Source: Marsupella aquatica (Eukaryota; Marchantiophyta). Taken from it: 64,000 nt of DNA. Numbering within the stretch: position 1 is the stretch's first letter; each line of letters begins with the position of its first letter. The translations under genes were made by a program, and so were the position numbers. The notes beneath the pieces were generated by a model. That model did not search any database. It saw only the letters and a program-made list of their open reading frames with translations, and was not told where the DNA came from. The stretch spans positions 11,718,001 through 11,782,000 of the forward strand of contig OZ316899.1 in NCBI GenBank assembly GCA_973895155.1. The letters are read 5' to 3'. Shown here one piece after another: positions 1-9,856 of this stretch.

Positions 1-403
1 CTGTGACAGGCTGTACAGTAGCCTGTACTGGCACCCCTTGTGTTTGTCCTTGAGACAATGGAGTCGTGCCTACCACATTGGACACAGTGGCAGCAGATGA
101 ATGAGAGGAACCAATAGTGACCCTCTCAACAGGCAAGGCAACTGAGGGTAACTCTGCAATCACGTAAACTGTCCCTTGAAGTTCAGTCACCCCAATAGTC
201 TTCTCTGAAAAGCGTCGGACTTGACCAGGCAACCTCTCATCCCAAAAATCAAAGTCAAACTCTACTGCACCAACACATTTCAGACAAAAATCTGCCAGAG
301 TCTGCCCTTCTTTGAAAGACATGACACAGATTGGCGTATCAGGCTTTCCTCCCTCCTCACCCTTTTCTACCAATCTGACAGAGCTCATGCCTAGGTGTGC
401 CAT
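1..403 (-). CDS. Partial open frame of unknown function, runs off the left edge
   Basis: Reading the minus strand from an ATG at 403, the frame stays open for all 134 codons to the window edge, so its C-terminus is missing. The product begins MAHLGMSSVRLVEKGEEGG, continues with a hydrophilic stretch containing DFCLKCVGAVEFDFDFW, and becomes Ser/Thr/Gln/Val-rich towards the edge. I recognise no domain. A clean open frame is unusual in this decayed window. It lies on the same strand as the PHD and BRCT frames to its right and could be an exon of the same gene or of a separate short gene. The ATG is the first in-frame one, and an upstream minisatellite makes a far-upstream start unlikely. Confidence 0.4.
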   Translation of the reverse strand, partial: MAHLGMSSVRLVEKGEEGGKPDTPICVMSFKEGQTLADFCLKCVGAVEFDFDFWDERLPGQVRRFSEKTIGVTELQGTVYVIAELPSVALPVERVTIGSSHSSAATVSNVVGTTPLSQGQTQGVPVQATVQPVT

Positions 404-555
404 GATGGACAGTTATACAGGCTGTGAAAGTAAGGGATAGGGATTAGGTACATGAACCTGTCATACAACAATGGACAGACATGGAAAAAGATCAGGACTC
501 AAGTCAACCATTCACAATGTCATTTGAACACTCAATCTATTGTAGTCAATGAAAC

Positions 556-735
556 TTACTTAAGTCCATTTCAGTTCATCAAACTTCCACTTCATTCAAC
601 CAAATACTTAAGTCCATTTCATTCATTGAAATACTTAAGTCCATAGCATTCAACCAAATACTTAAGTCGATCCATAGCATTCAACCAAATACTTAAGCTG
701 ATCCATAGCATTCAACCAAATACTTAAGTATAATT
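556..735. repeat. Minisatellite built on ACCAAATACTTAAG
   Basis: Imperfect tandem units of about 30-34 bp carry the core CATTCAACCAAATACTTAAG. The three clearest and most similar units lie between about 640 and 730, with looser copies from about 556. It sits in the spacer between the edge frame and the PHD gene. I see no gene in 404-809. Confidence 0.7.
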
Positions 736-809
736 TAGGTTGTCTTATGGGTCCACTACAAAAAAGGTTCAAGTTATAAGATGGTGGAATTAGTAGCAGT
801 CATGCTGGT

Positions 810-1535
810 CTAGTCATGGGTACTTGGGATATCATAACCCTCTGGGATGACATGGCGAGTATAGTAAACCATGTGCCACTGTCCAATGTCCCAGGTGTCT
901 CGGCCCCTCACCCTTCTCCTCAAGTGCCTGTCTGTTGTTGGTCCTTCATCACGACACCATGCATGATGGCATCTATGACATTGGACAAAATCCCAAATGC
1001 CCTCCCGATACTCCTTACAGACCTCACAGTAATGTCGTGGGCATATAAGAGCATCGGGATGTGCATAAGGATTATCTAGATGGCGGGTGAAAGGCATTTC
1101 CCCCAATCGCAGAAGTGTCCGAAGACAACTCACATGGTAAAATGAGTAGCAGTCATCATGAGAACACTGGATCACAAGGGGCTCGTCTGTGGTGGGTCTC
1201 AAGGTTCTGCCAAGGAGTCCACAACCAAAACATCTTCCTCTGTTTTGCTGATAGAGGTCACAAAGCCAAGCTGCAGCCCAATCATGACCTCTGGAAATGA
1301 CAATCCGCTGACATGTAGGTCCATGGCCATCTTCCTCATCGGGGTTGTGGCCATCAACTACATAATGAAAATGGCGACCACAAGGACCATCACAGAACAA
1401 AACAGTTCCTCCCTCATCACATTCAAAACAGCAAGGGGGATCCATACGAAGGTGCTCCCTATGCCCAAATCTTGGATCCAGCAACTGACGAGCAATGTGT
1501 GCCATGCTGAACAAGATCTGCAAAATTACCTTCAA
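810..1535 (-). CDS. Multi-PHD-finger protein exon, EDM2/NSD-like
   Basis: The 241-codon frame has a Cys/His-rich core. Residues 35-57 read CCFECDEGG then LFCDGPCGRHFH, the first half of a PHD finger. Residues about 100-190 hold an extended PHD: CFGCGLLG, a CSHDDCYSFYHVSCL segment, then CPRHYCEVCK. This order and spacing match the PHD tandem of plant EDM2-type and NSD-type chromatin proteins, which read histone H3 tails in the nucleus. There is no membrane segment or signal peptide. The first Met of the frame is probably not the initiator: the frame lies after an acceptor-like TTGCAG near 1525-1530, with more coding-like sequence upstream. The stop codon ends a short basic tail. The EDM2-like assignment is by pattern and could equally be another multi-PHD regulator. 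Confidence 0.65.
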   Translation of the reverse strand: MKVILQILFSMAHIARQLLDPRFGHREHLRMDPPCCFECDEGGTVLFCDGPCGRHFHYVVDGHNPDEEDGHGPTCQRIVISRGHDWAAAWLCDLYQQNRGRCFGCGLLGRTLRPTTDEPLVIQCSHDDCYSFYHVSCLRTLLRLGEMPFTRHLDNPYAHPDALICPRHYCEVCKEYREGIWDFVQCHRCHHAWCRDEGPTTDRHLRRRVRGRDTWDIGQWHMVYYTRHVIPEGYDIPSTHD

Positions 1536-1655
1536 AAATTAGGGGCAGGCATGTGATGTACCAGAAGGAGCGATAGTCCACCAGCAATCATAGCCAGTAG
1601 GCACCACCAGGGGCATGACTTCCCTGTGGGCTCCTTTGATCCATCCTGCAATGTG

Positions 1656-2210
1656 AGCAATGCAAAATCAGAAGTCAACAACTTGAGTGTGCATCACCAT
1701 CATGGACAGAACCTGGACGTGTCCCACCACAGACACAATCATTGATGAAATGACAGGTGTTCCACGCCAGGCAACCACCCCATGACATTCTTGCCATGTA
1801 CTGTGCAAAAGTCTGCACTATGTTAGAGTCACCTCCCCTACAACAATCACATGTCTGGGTGTGACAATGGAGACAAGCCTCCAAGAAGACACGGTCCTCA
1901 TCCAGCACCCCATCTGTCTGTTTAACCGAGACGGATACTGTTTGGGGCTGGTGGGGATGTACTTAGCCTCCGGTAATGGTTGCGAGGCACAGATGGATAG
2001 CCCCAAGTCACAGCACAGTCTGTAGGCACGATCCCAGAATGGATCATCTTCACACGAAAGCGCTCACCCTTCTGTCGATGGTACTCAGACAATACACTGC
2101 GTGTGACAACCATCTTCAGTGCAGTACACAGAGATTGTGCCCACTCCAACAAAATGACAAGGCCACAACAAACAAGGTATCGGGATTGACCTTAGCAAGG
2201 GCCTGAACAC
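1656..2210 (-). CDS. Probable upstream exons of the PHD-finger gene
   Basis: Two minus-strand frames (1922-2152 and 1675-1908) look coding and lie directly upstream of the PHD exon. The upstream one encodes LEWAQSLCTALKMVVTRSV and a basic segment. The next is Cys/His-rich (CLHCHTQTCDCCRGGD, later CHFINDCVCGG), which would suit a further zinc-binding module. An acceptor-like TTGCAG precedes GATGGATC near 1645. Exact exon borders cannot be fixed by eye, and the two frames are not in one phase, so an intron or a frameshift separates them. I infer that they belong to the gene at 810-1535 from strand, spacing and Cys content only. Confidence 0.35.
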
Positions 2211-2427
2211 AACCTCCCCAATTCCCGACTTCTACCAATTGATCCCTCCAAGAAAGAAAGGGAGTTGAAGTTATATTTCATGCATACAAGTATCAAACAA
2301 ACATACAGAGTAGATAGTGTCCAAAAATAGATAGACTCCTATATGCAAACATTTGCATCAGACAAGCAGGTCTTTATTATGTAAACTGCACCAAACACAG
2401 GGATACACTTGGAAAACGTAACCAGTC

Positions 2428-2895
2428 CTATATACACCTGCGTTTTGGTATGATCAAGTTTACACTTTGCCAAAGGGCATTTGCCTCATCCTGTTTAATC
2501 ATTTCTAGTTTCCTCTTGGTATTGTGAGCCTCAGATTCTACCTCAGTCAACATTAAGTTGAAAGGGCCTTCTTGCAGACGTACCCCTACCTTTAAGGATT
2601 CACACATCCATTCAAATGAGACAACTTTCATTGCCTGATTTTGAACAAAGTGATTCACATCAGACCAGGACCATGTGGACAGGACTGCTTTCCATGAATT
2701 GGCAACAATGTGAGTGGTCTTGGTGGATAGAATATCACATTGTCCACCATGACGTTCTATCAGCTTTCTGTGAAAGACTTGAAAATGAGCTTTGGAAAAT
2801 CCATTTTGAACTAAGATGGCATTCACGCCTCGGAAAATGGGGTTTGATACTGAACTAGGTGTGGCTTTTTGCGAAATGGCTTGTCTACGACTCAT
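2428..2895 (-). CDS. BRCT-domain protein, DNA polymerase lambda-like N-terminal module
   Basis: The 155-codon frame starts MSRRQAISQKATPSS and contains one BRCT domain at about residues 20-110. FRGVNAILVQNGFSKAHFQ is strand 1 and helix 1, IERHGG is the conserved glycine turn, TKTTHIVAN is strand 3, and VVSFEWMCESLKVG carries the near-invariant Trp of helix 3. Phosphopeptide and DNA-end-binding BRCT domains of the Pol lambda/Pol mu/TdT type look most similar. The rest is a charged helix (KRKLEMIKQDEANALWQ) and a basic end. No polymerase domain follows, since the PHD gene lies about 220 bp downstream, so this is either a free-standing BRCT protein or a truncated duplicate. The frame is intact, unlike most of the window. 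Confidence 0.65.
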   Translation of the reverse strand: MSRRQAISQKATPSSVSNPIFRGVNAILVQNGFSKAHFQVFHRKLIERHGGQCDILSTKTTHIVANSWKAVLSTWSWSDVNHFVQNQAMKVVSFEWMCESLKVGVRLQEGPFNLMLTEVESEAHNTKRKLEMIKQDEANALWQSVNLIIPKRRCI

Positions 2896-3260
2896 GGTAC
2901 ACTAAACCATAAACTATAAGAAACCGTCTGCTGCTCTGCAACAAAATGAAGCTTACTTGAATCCTCCAAACAGATGCCTAGAATTTCTGCTCTGTGATAA
3001 TTCAATACAAAACCCCTGCACAAGTCCCACACACAACAAAAAGCTCAATAAAACATCAATAGTCTCAACATACACCAAAAGCTTAGTACAGTGAAAGTGA
3101 ATGAGGACCGCAAACTCTCTCACTGTGACACTCTTTACAGTCTCACCAGAAATGCTTTGAAAAACAAAAATGTCAGGTTAAATAAACTGCGCAGGTAAAA
3201 AAACCAGGTTCTCTATCACATTGACAAACAAGCTTTCTTTCATAGTCCGAGGGTTTGTCT

Positions 3261-3384
3261 GTCTACTATCAGTTTTCTGCTAACATGTTCCAACTCTGAT
3301 AGTAGACCCCCCCTGAGAGACTGTCAGTTTTTTGCTAACTATGTGCATTCTGCTAAGCCAAGCTGCAAGTAAACATAGTTAGCA
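3261..3384. repeat. Two adjacent perfect 12-bp inverted repeats (hairpins)
   Basis: GTCTACTATCAG at 3261-3272 pairs perfectly with CTGATAGTAGAC at 3296-3307 (23-nt loop). TGCTAACTATGT at 3333-3344 pairs with ACATAGTTAGCA at 3373-3384 (28-nt loop). Both arms lie next to TTCTGCTAAC-type sequence. This may be the core of a small MITE or a structured RNA. The 2.9-3.4 kb stretch around it holds no convincing gene. Confidence 0.6.
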
Positions 3385-3930
3385 GAATTTCATTCACTTT
3401 GGAACCCACAAAAAGAGTTGCTATATGAATAGCAATGTTCTTACCTTCACAGCACAGTCAGTGCAGGATTGGATTGGATCTGATTTGGATGGCGAGCACC
3501 GATCACAACGAAGATCAAGCACCGATCACCAACCAAGCAGCACTCACCAAGAAAGCACCGATGTCTCTTGCTGAGTTCACCCTAAATGGACAATCTTGCC
3601 AATGCGAGTGGGGATCAGATGCGCAACTTTTTAGAAGCTTCTATAACTGAACAAGCTGGATTTCAGGGTGGCTCTTTTCAAGGCAATGCAAGCACATAGG
3701 CTTGTGACTGTGACAACATAGACTCTGTTTGTATGGAAACTTCCAATTACAAACTCACAGGAGTGATAGATTCTAACCTGGCAGATCAAACACTTCCTTC
3801 TATCTTCCGCCCTCACCAAGCATCCCTTCTGGGTCCGCGTCTGTTTGCAAGCAATATCACGCAACTCAACCCCGCAACTAAAGAACCAGACAACAACAGA
3901 CATCCAACCAGCATCGCCCTCCGGACCTCT

Positions 3931-4514
3931 TCAATGAAAGGAAAGACCACATCGCAGGTACAGAGGAAATGCTAGCAAAAAATAGCAACATCAATGTGCG
4001 ACAACATTTGCAATAGGAGCGACCTCCAAGGGGACATAGAAGCTCAGAGTATCACCTTCTTTCTGCCAATCCGAGCTCTATAAAGTAGTGTCTGAAACCA
4101 AGTAGCAGTTGACCTCCACACGCCTCCACAATCTACCTACTCTCCAAACTTGCACAGCAACAGTCCTTCCACCCTCCAAACTTGCCGCAACAGCAGTCCT
4201 CCCAATTGTCTCAAAGAGAATGGACGGACCTCTAAAACCGTGGCAGCAGCAGTCCTTGTGGCCTCCACAGTTGACTACAGCTCCAGCTTGCAGCAGCGCA
4301 CAACAATCAACCTTTGATTTCTCACAAAGAACATGGAGAGCCTCTGAACTCGCGCCAACAACAGTCCTCCCAACCTCCTCAATCAACTAGAGCTCCTCTT
4401 GAATGAAACAAAAAGACCACGTCGCAGGCAAAGAGGAAATGCTAGCAAACAAATAGCAATTGACATCAATGTGCGACAGCATTTGCAAGAGGAGCAACCT
4501 CCAAGGGGCTACAT
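3931..4514. repeat. Direct repeat pair of about 110 bp, offset about 470 bp
   Basis: The segments 3931-4040 and 4400-4514 share long blocks, including AGAGGAAATGCTAGCAAA, ATCAATGTGCGACA and GACCTCCAAGGGG-like ends. Between them lies CT/CA-rich sequence with short open frames that I do not consider genes. The pair suggests a segmental duplication inside a non-autonomous element. Confidence 0.7.
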
Positions 4515-4782
4515 AAGCTAGGAGCATCACCTGCTTGCCGCCAACCTTTCTCTGTAGCGTTGTCGTCCTCCTAACACATATCAGAAAGAAACATAAGAAG
4601 AAGCAGTACGTAGGGAAACAAGCAAAAAGCTATGGTGGAAACCTGATCAGTTTCTATCAAGCTTGATCCAAACCAAGTAACAGTCGACCTCGACAATGTA
4701 CCTCCTTTGAAAACTCGCACCAAAACTCGTGGCAACAGCAACACTCAGTCTACCCTGATCCTCTCCTCGGTCCTCTCCTATG

Positions 4783-4947
4783 TCGCGGCAGCGCAGCGCA
4801 GTCGAATGATCCTCCAAAGTCGCGGCAGCGCAGCGCAGTCCCGATTGTCACGAAGAAATTAAACTTGAAGATCCTCCAATGTCACGGTAGCGCAGCGCAG
4901 CCCTCTCGATTGTCACAAAGAGAGACACGGCAGCGCAACGCAGCCCT
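4783..4947. repeat. Four interspersed copies of CGGCAGCGCAGCGCAG
   Basis: Copies begin near 4783, 4819, 4881 and 4925, with single-base differences and AT-rich spacers of roughly 20-40 bp containing GATCCTCCAA. They are followed directly by the palindrome at 4969-4995. No gene is visible from here to 5558. Confidence 0.65.
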
Positions 4948-4968
4948 CCCAATTCGCACAAAGAAAGT

Positions 4969-4995
4969 GAACATTGAGTTTGAAACTCAATGTTC
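4969..4995. repeat. Perfect 13-bp inverted repeat with a 1-nt centre
   Basis: GAACATTGAGTTT, a single G, then AAACTCAATGTTC form an almost loop-free 27-bp palindrome. It lies in spacer DNA just right of the CAGCGCAG repeats. Confidence 0.75.
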
Positions 4996-5565
4996 GCGTG
5001 TCCTCCCCCATCCTCGGGCCCACAATCCCCATCTCTAAAGCCGCCACCCGGGCCATTATTAACCGTTCGATCTTAAACCCTAAACATGGACGGCCCTCGC
5101 AAACCCCGAGTGGTATCATTGTTCCCCCGAGGGTCCCTTAACCCACTTTAGACCCCGTCCCAATAAATCAAAAACTGAAATCCTTCACAATATAGTTTTT
5201 GGACAAAAGTTTGGTTACAATAGGGCAAAAATTGAAACATTCATGTTGCAGCAAAAAATCATATGTACCACCTAAAACCACGTGTTGCAATTACATGGAG
5301 ACACGTGGTCCAACCTAAACATGACGCGTGTCGCATGAACATATGGCAATAAATTCCCTAACTTTCCTGGACACCTTCCGTGGAATATGTCCCATATAAA
5401 AAATGCCTATTGTTCTTTAAAGCATCCCAACAATTAAAACGGACCCTTTTGTTCTTCCACCAAACTTCGAAAGTCTTCCGTTGAACCCAATTAAATGACC
5501 CTATACTTTGTTGCACGTGATGTGGCACTTCCGTGGAAGTGACCCCCCCAAGGGCTCAACCTTTG

Positions 5566-5697
5566 TGTTTTTGTTACCTTATTCATTCATAAGTGCTAAA
5601 TCATTGAAAATCATTCCTTACATGTTCTTCCATGGGAACGAATACCGAGTTTTGGATCTTAAATGTTCATATATGTCCCTAGTGTGATACTACACTC
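5566..5697. repeat. 3' end of MULE-A, repeated at 30.84-30.97 kb
   Basis: The segment includes the last codons and stop of the SWIM frame and about 90 bp beyond it. It recurs with few differences at 30841-30975, with shared blocks such as TTCTTCCATG and TTTTGGATCTTAAATG. It probably marks the terminal region of this transposon family. Confidence 0.75.
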
Positions 5698-7179
5698 CTC
5701 TACATGAAACTTGAAGACATTTATAAATACCCAATACAAATGTTTACAAGGCATATATGGCTTGCCGCGAGAATGACGACGGAAGAAATCCTCACAGGAA
5801 CAGGTTGGAAAGACGCAAATTTGGACAAAGTAAGTGTTTGGGGATCGAAGGTTCTCATGGGTCCGGATTTTGAATTGCTTCCCAAATGCAATTCCAATAC
5901 CCACATCCCACTCGCCATCCAGAGTCATAGCTTCTTTCCGAGCTGACTCCATTCGTGTACTGTGAGCCAAAGTTAGATTTGATCAAGGTCTAGAGTTTCT
6001 CCCATTCCTGGTCCAAAGGCGTACGTTGGGGTCGGCGAAATTGATTCTTTCAGGAAATGCGTTTACATTAATTCTCAAGTCGAATGGAACAGGTGCATCT
6101 CGAGATGTCGCAGCTGTTTGGACCATCGAGACTCCCTGTGCTTCAAGGAACACTACCTCGGCAGGTGACAGGTTGGTCCCTTTCACAATTGGCAAGATAT
6201 CCGGCACAGGAGGAAGGCGTTCAACACCACGACGCGGGCGGCTTTGTAGCATGTTTTGTTTGCGCAGAACCATATCATTTCTGCAATGGGTGTGCCTCTG
6301 AAATTTGATGTCCACTGACAACAATGCCGACAACACCTGCTGCCAAATGGAACCCGACTTTTTTGACACGATTTTGACACTCATCCCTCTCAAAATTTCC
6401 ATGCAAAGTCCCATTGCATTGAGGCCGTGCCCCATATTTGGCCGTCCGCCGCAAATGCCAGGTCCCTCTAGGAACGTCCATTTCCAAAGGAGTTGACTCT
6501 ATCGGCAAACGTTGAAGAACAGCCGGAGCACTGAGTGGGGGTTGCGATGATGTTGCTATTCCTTTGGCTTCAGGGGTGTTCGCGAGGGAATCACTTCCAT
6601 TCGTTGAAGTGTCGCTCCCGCCGAGGTCGACTATGGGATCTGTTACATTTGCGGGAAAGGAAGTGAAGGCAGTGTTGTTGAGATTCTTCCGTTTGAACCC
6701 TCAAGTATTTGGTGTAGTGATGAGAATGGTGTCATGCCAATGGGAGTCTTGTGGCGAGACAATCCCAGTTGCAAGTCCCTTCCTCTTAACCGACTTTGTG
6801 ACAATATCTCCATTCAGAGGAGAGCTCCAATCCAAATCCAAATCAACTGAAATGTTGGAAAGAATTATGTTGGTTGCTTCTTCAAATAACTTGGGTGAAC
6901 CAGATTGGTCTGCGGATCGGAATGCTAATTCCCAGATAGTTGGCCCCTTCCCTCTATTGAGTCCCTTCCGATATGCACTGTAACCTGCAACTTGTGACAG
7001 AGCTCAATTTTGATCAACTTTGCATGCTTCAAAGAGACCCACCATTTTTTGGTAGCCCATGCTTTCATGGAGGCGTGCCTTGACTCTGACCCGGTACAGT
7101 TTGGAATGAGCGCACCTTCTTCTACGCTTTTGCTCTACAATAAAACCCGTCCAGACAAAATTTACTTCTTTTCTATAAG

Positions 7180-7296
7180 CAGCGCCAAGCGCTAGTAATG
7201 AGTAGGAGATAATAAAAGAAGGTTTATTGGTACAAGTTTTGTTTTCTGTAATGTTTGAGGTTTTTTGAGTGAAAATTAAAGCAATGCCTGGCGCTA
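7180..7296. repeat. Two GCGC palindromes inside the MULE-A intron
   Basis: CAGCGCCAAGCGCTA at 7180-7194 and a degenerate copy, CAATGCCTGGCGCTA, at 7282-7296. These are outliers of the TAGCGCCNGGCGCTA family and tie the transposase gene to the same element as the methyltransferase gene. Confidence 0.7.
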
Positions 7297-7681
7297 GTAT
7301 AAACACACTGAGGTTTGACTAATAAAAGCATCAGGAAAACTTACCACACAAATGAAATTCCCTCACTGATGCCATCGAACAACCCACCAAGATATCCAAC
7401 TTTGCAACATCATCAGCTTTCCTCGGACATAGTTTCCCGCTTGCCACCACAACACGATCTCCCTAGAAACTCGATATGCTGCAACAAACATTGGAGCATT
7501 CCGCAGTTTCTCCCATAGTTGCCGATGTTCTGGTTGCTTGCCCTCCAAAACTCCTTCTGTAGAGTGTTGATGGAAAGACTGGTAAAAGTGAAATGCATCA
7601 GAGCGTTCACGTTCAGGGTCTGGGTGCCCTCCAAAAAAGACATTGCGAATGGCAATCCATCCAGCCTGAGCATTGTCAGCT

Positions 7682-9035
7682 GTGGTGCATCCCCTGCCTC
7701 CCCAAACCCAAGAAACCCCCTTGCTCAAGCCGATTCCCGCAGGTTTCGTCCTTGGCGAGGCCGTTTCCGCGGTTTAGCGGCATGGGACGCTGCTAATCCT
7801 CTATTAACATTTTACACACATATACTGGACAGATCCTTCATCGGGTCATGAGATACTTAGCCGGCCTATTCTAGTCCCTCCCTTGTATTCCTCTCCTGGT
7901 CTTCCATTAGGTATGTTTGGATTCCGCCGCCGGAATGATCTCCAATTGGCTTGGTTAAGCCGCTAAGACCTCTCTCAGCTCGACACATCCAACTCTCATT
8001 CCCCTGCTTACTTCTATTCCTCTATTAGTTGATGTGGGCACTCTTCACACAAGTTAATGCGACACACAAATAACAAAATGACTCCTTCTGACTGAGTTAT
8101 ACCATGCACTTGCCATACAAACAGTACATCTCATACACAAGCTCTGCGAACTAAGCCGCGAGGCCAACTCTATTCAGTTCTTAAGTATGAGGAAACATGA
8201 ATATATACAAGGGTCACTGTATAACTAACCGAGAGCTTCTCTTACTACTTGATCCCAGCCCTGCTGGTGCAACTAAAAACTTGCTAAAGAAGAGGCCCTG
8301 AACTCCCCGCAACCCAGGTACTTATCCTGGTTGTGGATCCGCCTGATTCCTTGCAGCGTAAACCTAATCTACCTACTATAATCTACCTAATTGTAATCTA
8401 CCTAAGTACAGCGAGGCAGGAGCACAAGTGTCGTCCACACCCGTGGATCCAAAATCCCATTAATCTAAGTGTCAGGGCCGTCTCCTGATCCTGATCCTAA
8501 GTCTAAACTTGGAGATCAGCGCCCACCCTGCCCACTCACGCCTCCTACCTCCACGTCCGCCCTCCCTAAAAGGGACGGCGCCCTTACACCGTCACGACAC
8601 CGGTGGCTGGTCCTCAATGGACGCCCCCAATGCTTCCTCCACAGCCACTGCCGTTGGTCCGTCCTCTGACAGATTACCTGCCCCTGACCGAGTCAACTCT
8701 TCATCGGCCTGACTGGGTCCACCCTCAGCTTCGACCTCAGCATCGGTCACGGCCTCTGCTACGGCTACGGCCTCCCCGACATGTTCTAGTGGAGGATCTG
8801 GTACCTCGGCAGCATTACTGGTTCTCCCGGCCTCGGCCTTGCCATCTCCACTTCCTAGGACTGGTGGATCCACTACCATGCCGATGCCGGAGGTTGGTGC
8901 CGGGTTTATCTTCTCGGTCACAATGGCTTGAGAAGCCGTATAACTCCCAGACCTAGAGGGTTTCCGCTTCTTCTTCTTCCCTATTTCGACAGCCGGTTCC
9001 TTCCCCTTGCCACTTACCTCCAGCATCGGGGTGAG
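7682..9035 (-). mobile_element. Fragment of an LTR element: one LTR plus the 3' end of its gag-like gene
   Basis: This is an inverted copy of 49.36-50.69 kb. The LTR-like part is 7682 to about 8589 (about 0.9 kb), ending TGTGGTG here as the complement of CACCACA at 50688. It contains the repeated TAGATTA/ACCTAA block near 8360-8400 and the ATTCCGCCGCCGGAAT block near 7933. The rest, about 8592-9026, is gag C-terminal coding sequence. Its left end falls exactly inside the MULE-A transposase frame, so it entered after that transposase. Similarity to the other copy stops near 9035, so the fragment is 5'-truncated. I could not determine a target-site duplication. Confidence 0.75.
8592..9026 (-). 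pseudogene. C-terminal piece of a gag-like protein
   Basis: The 144-codon frame reads GKKKKRKPSRSGSYTASQA, then PPVLGSGDGKAEAG, and ends EEALGASIEDQPPVS. It matches the end of the gag-like frame at 46470-49769 nearly residue for residue. It is basic, then acidic and low in complexity, with no catalytic domain. It stays open only because the fragment is short. Confidence 0.75.
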
Positions 9036-9251
9036 TGTTACGGCTTGTCCTTCGTGACAACGATATTTTGAGCCATGGCTTCAAAAGAGGGATATGCATT
9101 TGCCCCACGCGAAATGAAATATGTTTATCATGAGATTCGAGTACGAGAAGTAAACGTTCCATTCTCATTATAGAGTCGTTATAGATTTGGACGCACTCCA
9201 TCAATGACGTTTTGTCGTCTTACCAACGGCAGGATTTGGGTTCATAGTTAC

Positions 9252-9395
9252 TAGCGCCTGGCGCCACCTCTAAGTGTAAAACACTCTTGGGTGAGGACTA
9301 CGAATGCCAATAATAATAGCACCTGGCGCTACCTCTGGGTGCAAACATTCTTGGGTGAGGAGTACGAAGGCAATAAATAATAGTGCCTGGCGCTA
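9252..9395. repeat. Cluster of three TAGCGCC-N-GGCGCTA palindromes, 64-65 bp apart
   Basis: Copies lie at 9252-9266 (TAGCGCCTGGCGCCA), 9317-9331 (TAGCACCTGGCGCTA) and 9381-9395 (TAGTGCCTGGCGCTA). The flanks are themselves an approximately 64-bp degenerate repeat (ACCTCTAAGTG / ACCTCTGGGTG, then CTTGGGTGAGGA). They sit in the spacer between MULE-A and the ParB/methyltransferase gene. There is no gene in 9035-9670. Confidence 0.85.
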
Positions 9396-9689
9396 CCTAT
9401 TTCAATGGACTTGAAAACATTCAATGGAAGGATAAGTACGATAACGCGATACAGTACGAGTCATTAAGTTGGCACGCTTGAAGATCTCCACTGGATCTTC
9501 GCAAATCCGATCCGCCCGGGTCCAAATGTGTCAGAGAGGAAGCGTCCACGAAAGTTATATCAAAGGGTCCTCTTCAAAGTGGGTACCCAGGACCAAGTGC
9601 GAACTCTCCTTATATCTAGTCGTTCTCCTCCGATGTCCTCATTGTCAAGCCATTCTTCACTGAGTCGCAGTTGTGGCTCATCTTTCGAG

Positions 9690-9856
9690 CGCGTGGTTCT
9701 CGTTCTCGCTTTTGGGCCCAGTTGTTCTTTTTGGCTTTCGTGCGCGTTCTTGTTCTCCTTCTCGTCCTCGTTTCTCATTCTCGTCCTAGTTCACGCTGTT
9801 GCCCTCCTTCACGTTCTTGTTCGCGCTTCTTGTTCTCGTCCTCGTCCTCACTTTCA
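9690..9856 (+). promoter_or_regulatory. CT-rich tract upstream of the small Ser-rich gene
   Basis: A strongly pyrimidine-biased stretch with repeated TTCTCGTCCTCG/TCTTGTTC words ends directly before the ATG at 9857. Such tracts are common in plant 5' leaders. Translated in frame it would give a Leu/Val/Ser run resembling a membrane segment, but I read it as leader sequence. The assignment is weak. Confidence 0.3.

Larger units (their letters stand above)
5559..7681 (-). pseudogene. MULE-A: degenerate Mutator-like transposase, C-terminal two thirds
   Basis: Read on the minus strand. The frame at 7363-7680 has the second catalytic segment, TADNAQAGWIAIRN then ERSDAFHF, corresponding to MADNAAAGWNAIRN and ERSDAFHW of MULE-B. 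A spacer of about 7.0-7.36 kb matches the position of the MULE-B intron and holds two GCGC palindromes. About 6.98-6.2 kb follows as an LNRGKGPTIWELAFR segment, an IVDLGGSD motif and a Cys-containing domain. The frame 5659-5970 ends the protein with a SWIM zinc finger (CSC then CKHLYW). Frames shift several times and stops occur. The N-terminus is missing because an LTR-element fragment begins at 7682, just before the ADN motif. This was a nuclear DDE transposase; its immediate partner is the divergent ParB/methyltransferase gene at 11.4 kb. Confidence 0.7.

Noticed and set aside
816-1556. Plus-strand frames opposite the PHD exon and most other short frames
   Set aside because: They are shadows of the coding strand without their own domains.
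9671-9856. Leu/Val-rich membrane-like N-terminus in front of MAPPRGKAKEE
   Set aside because: It is the translation of a pyrimidine-rich tract and is unlike the hydrophilic protein that follows; the ATG at 9857 is the better start.
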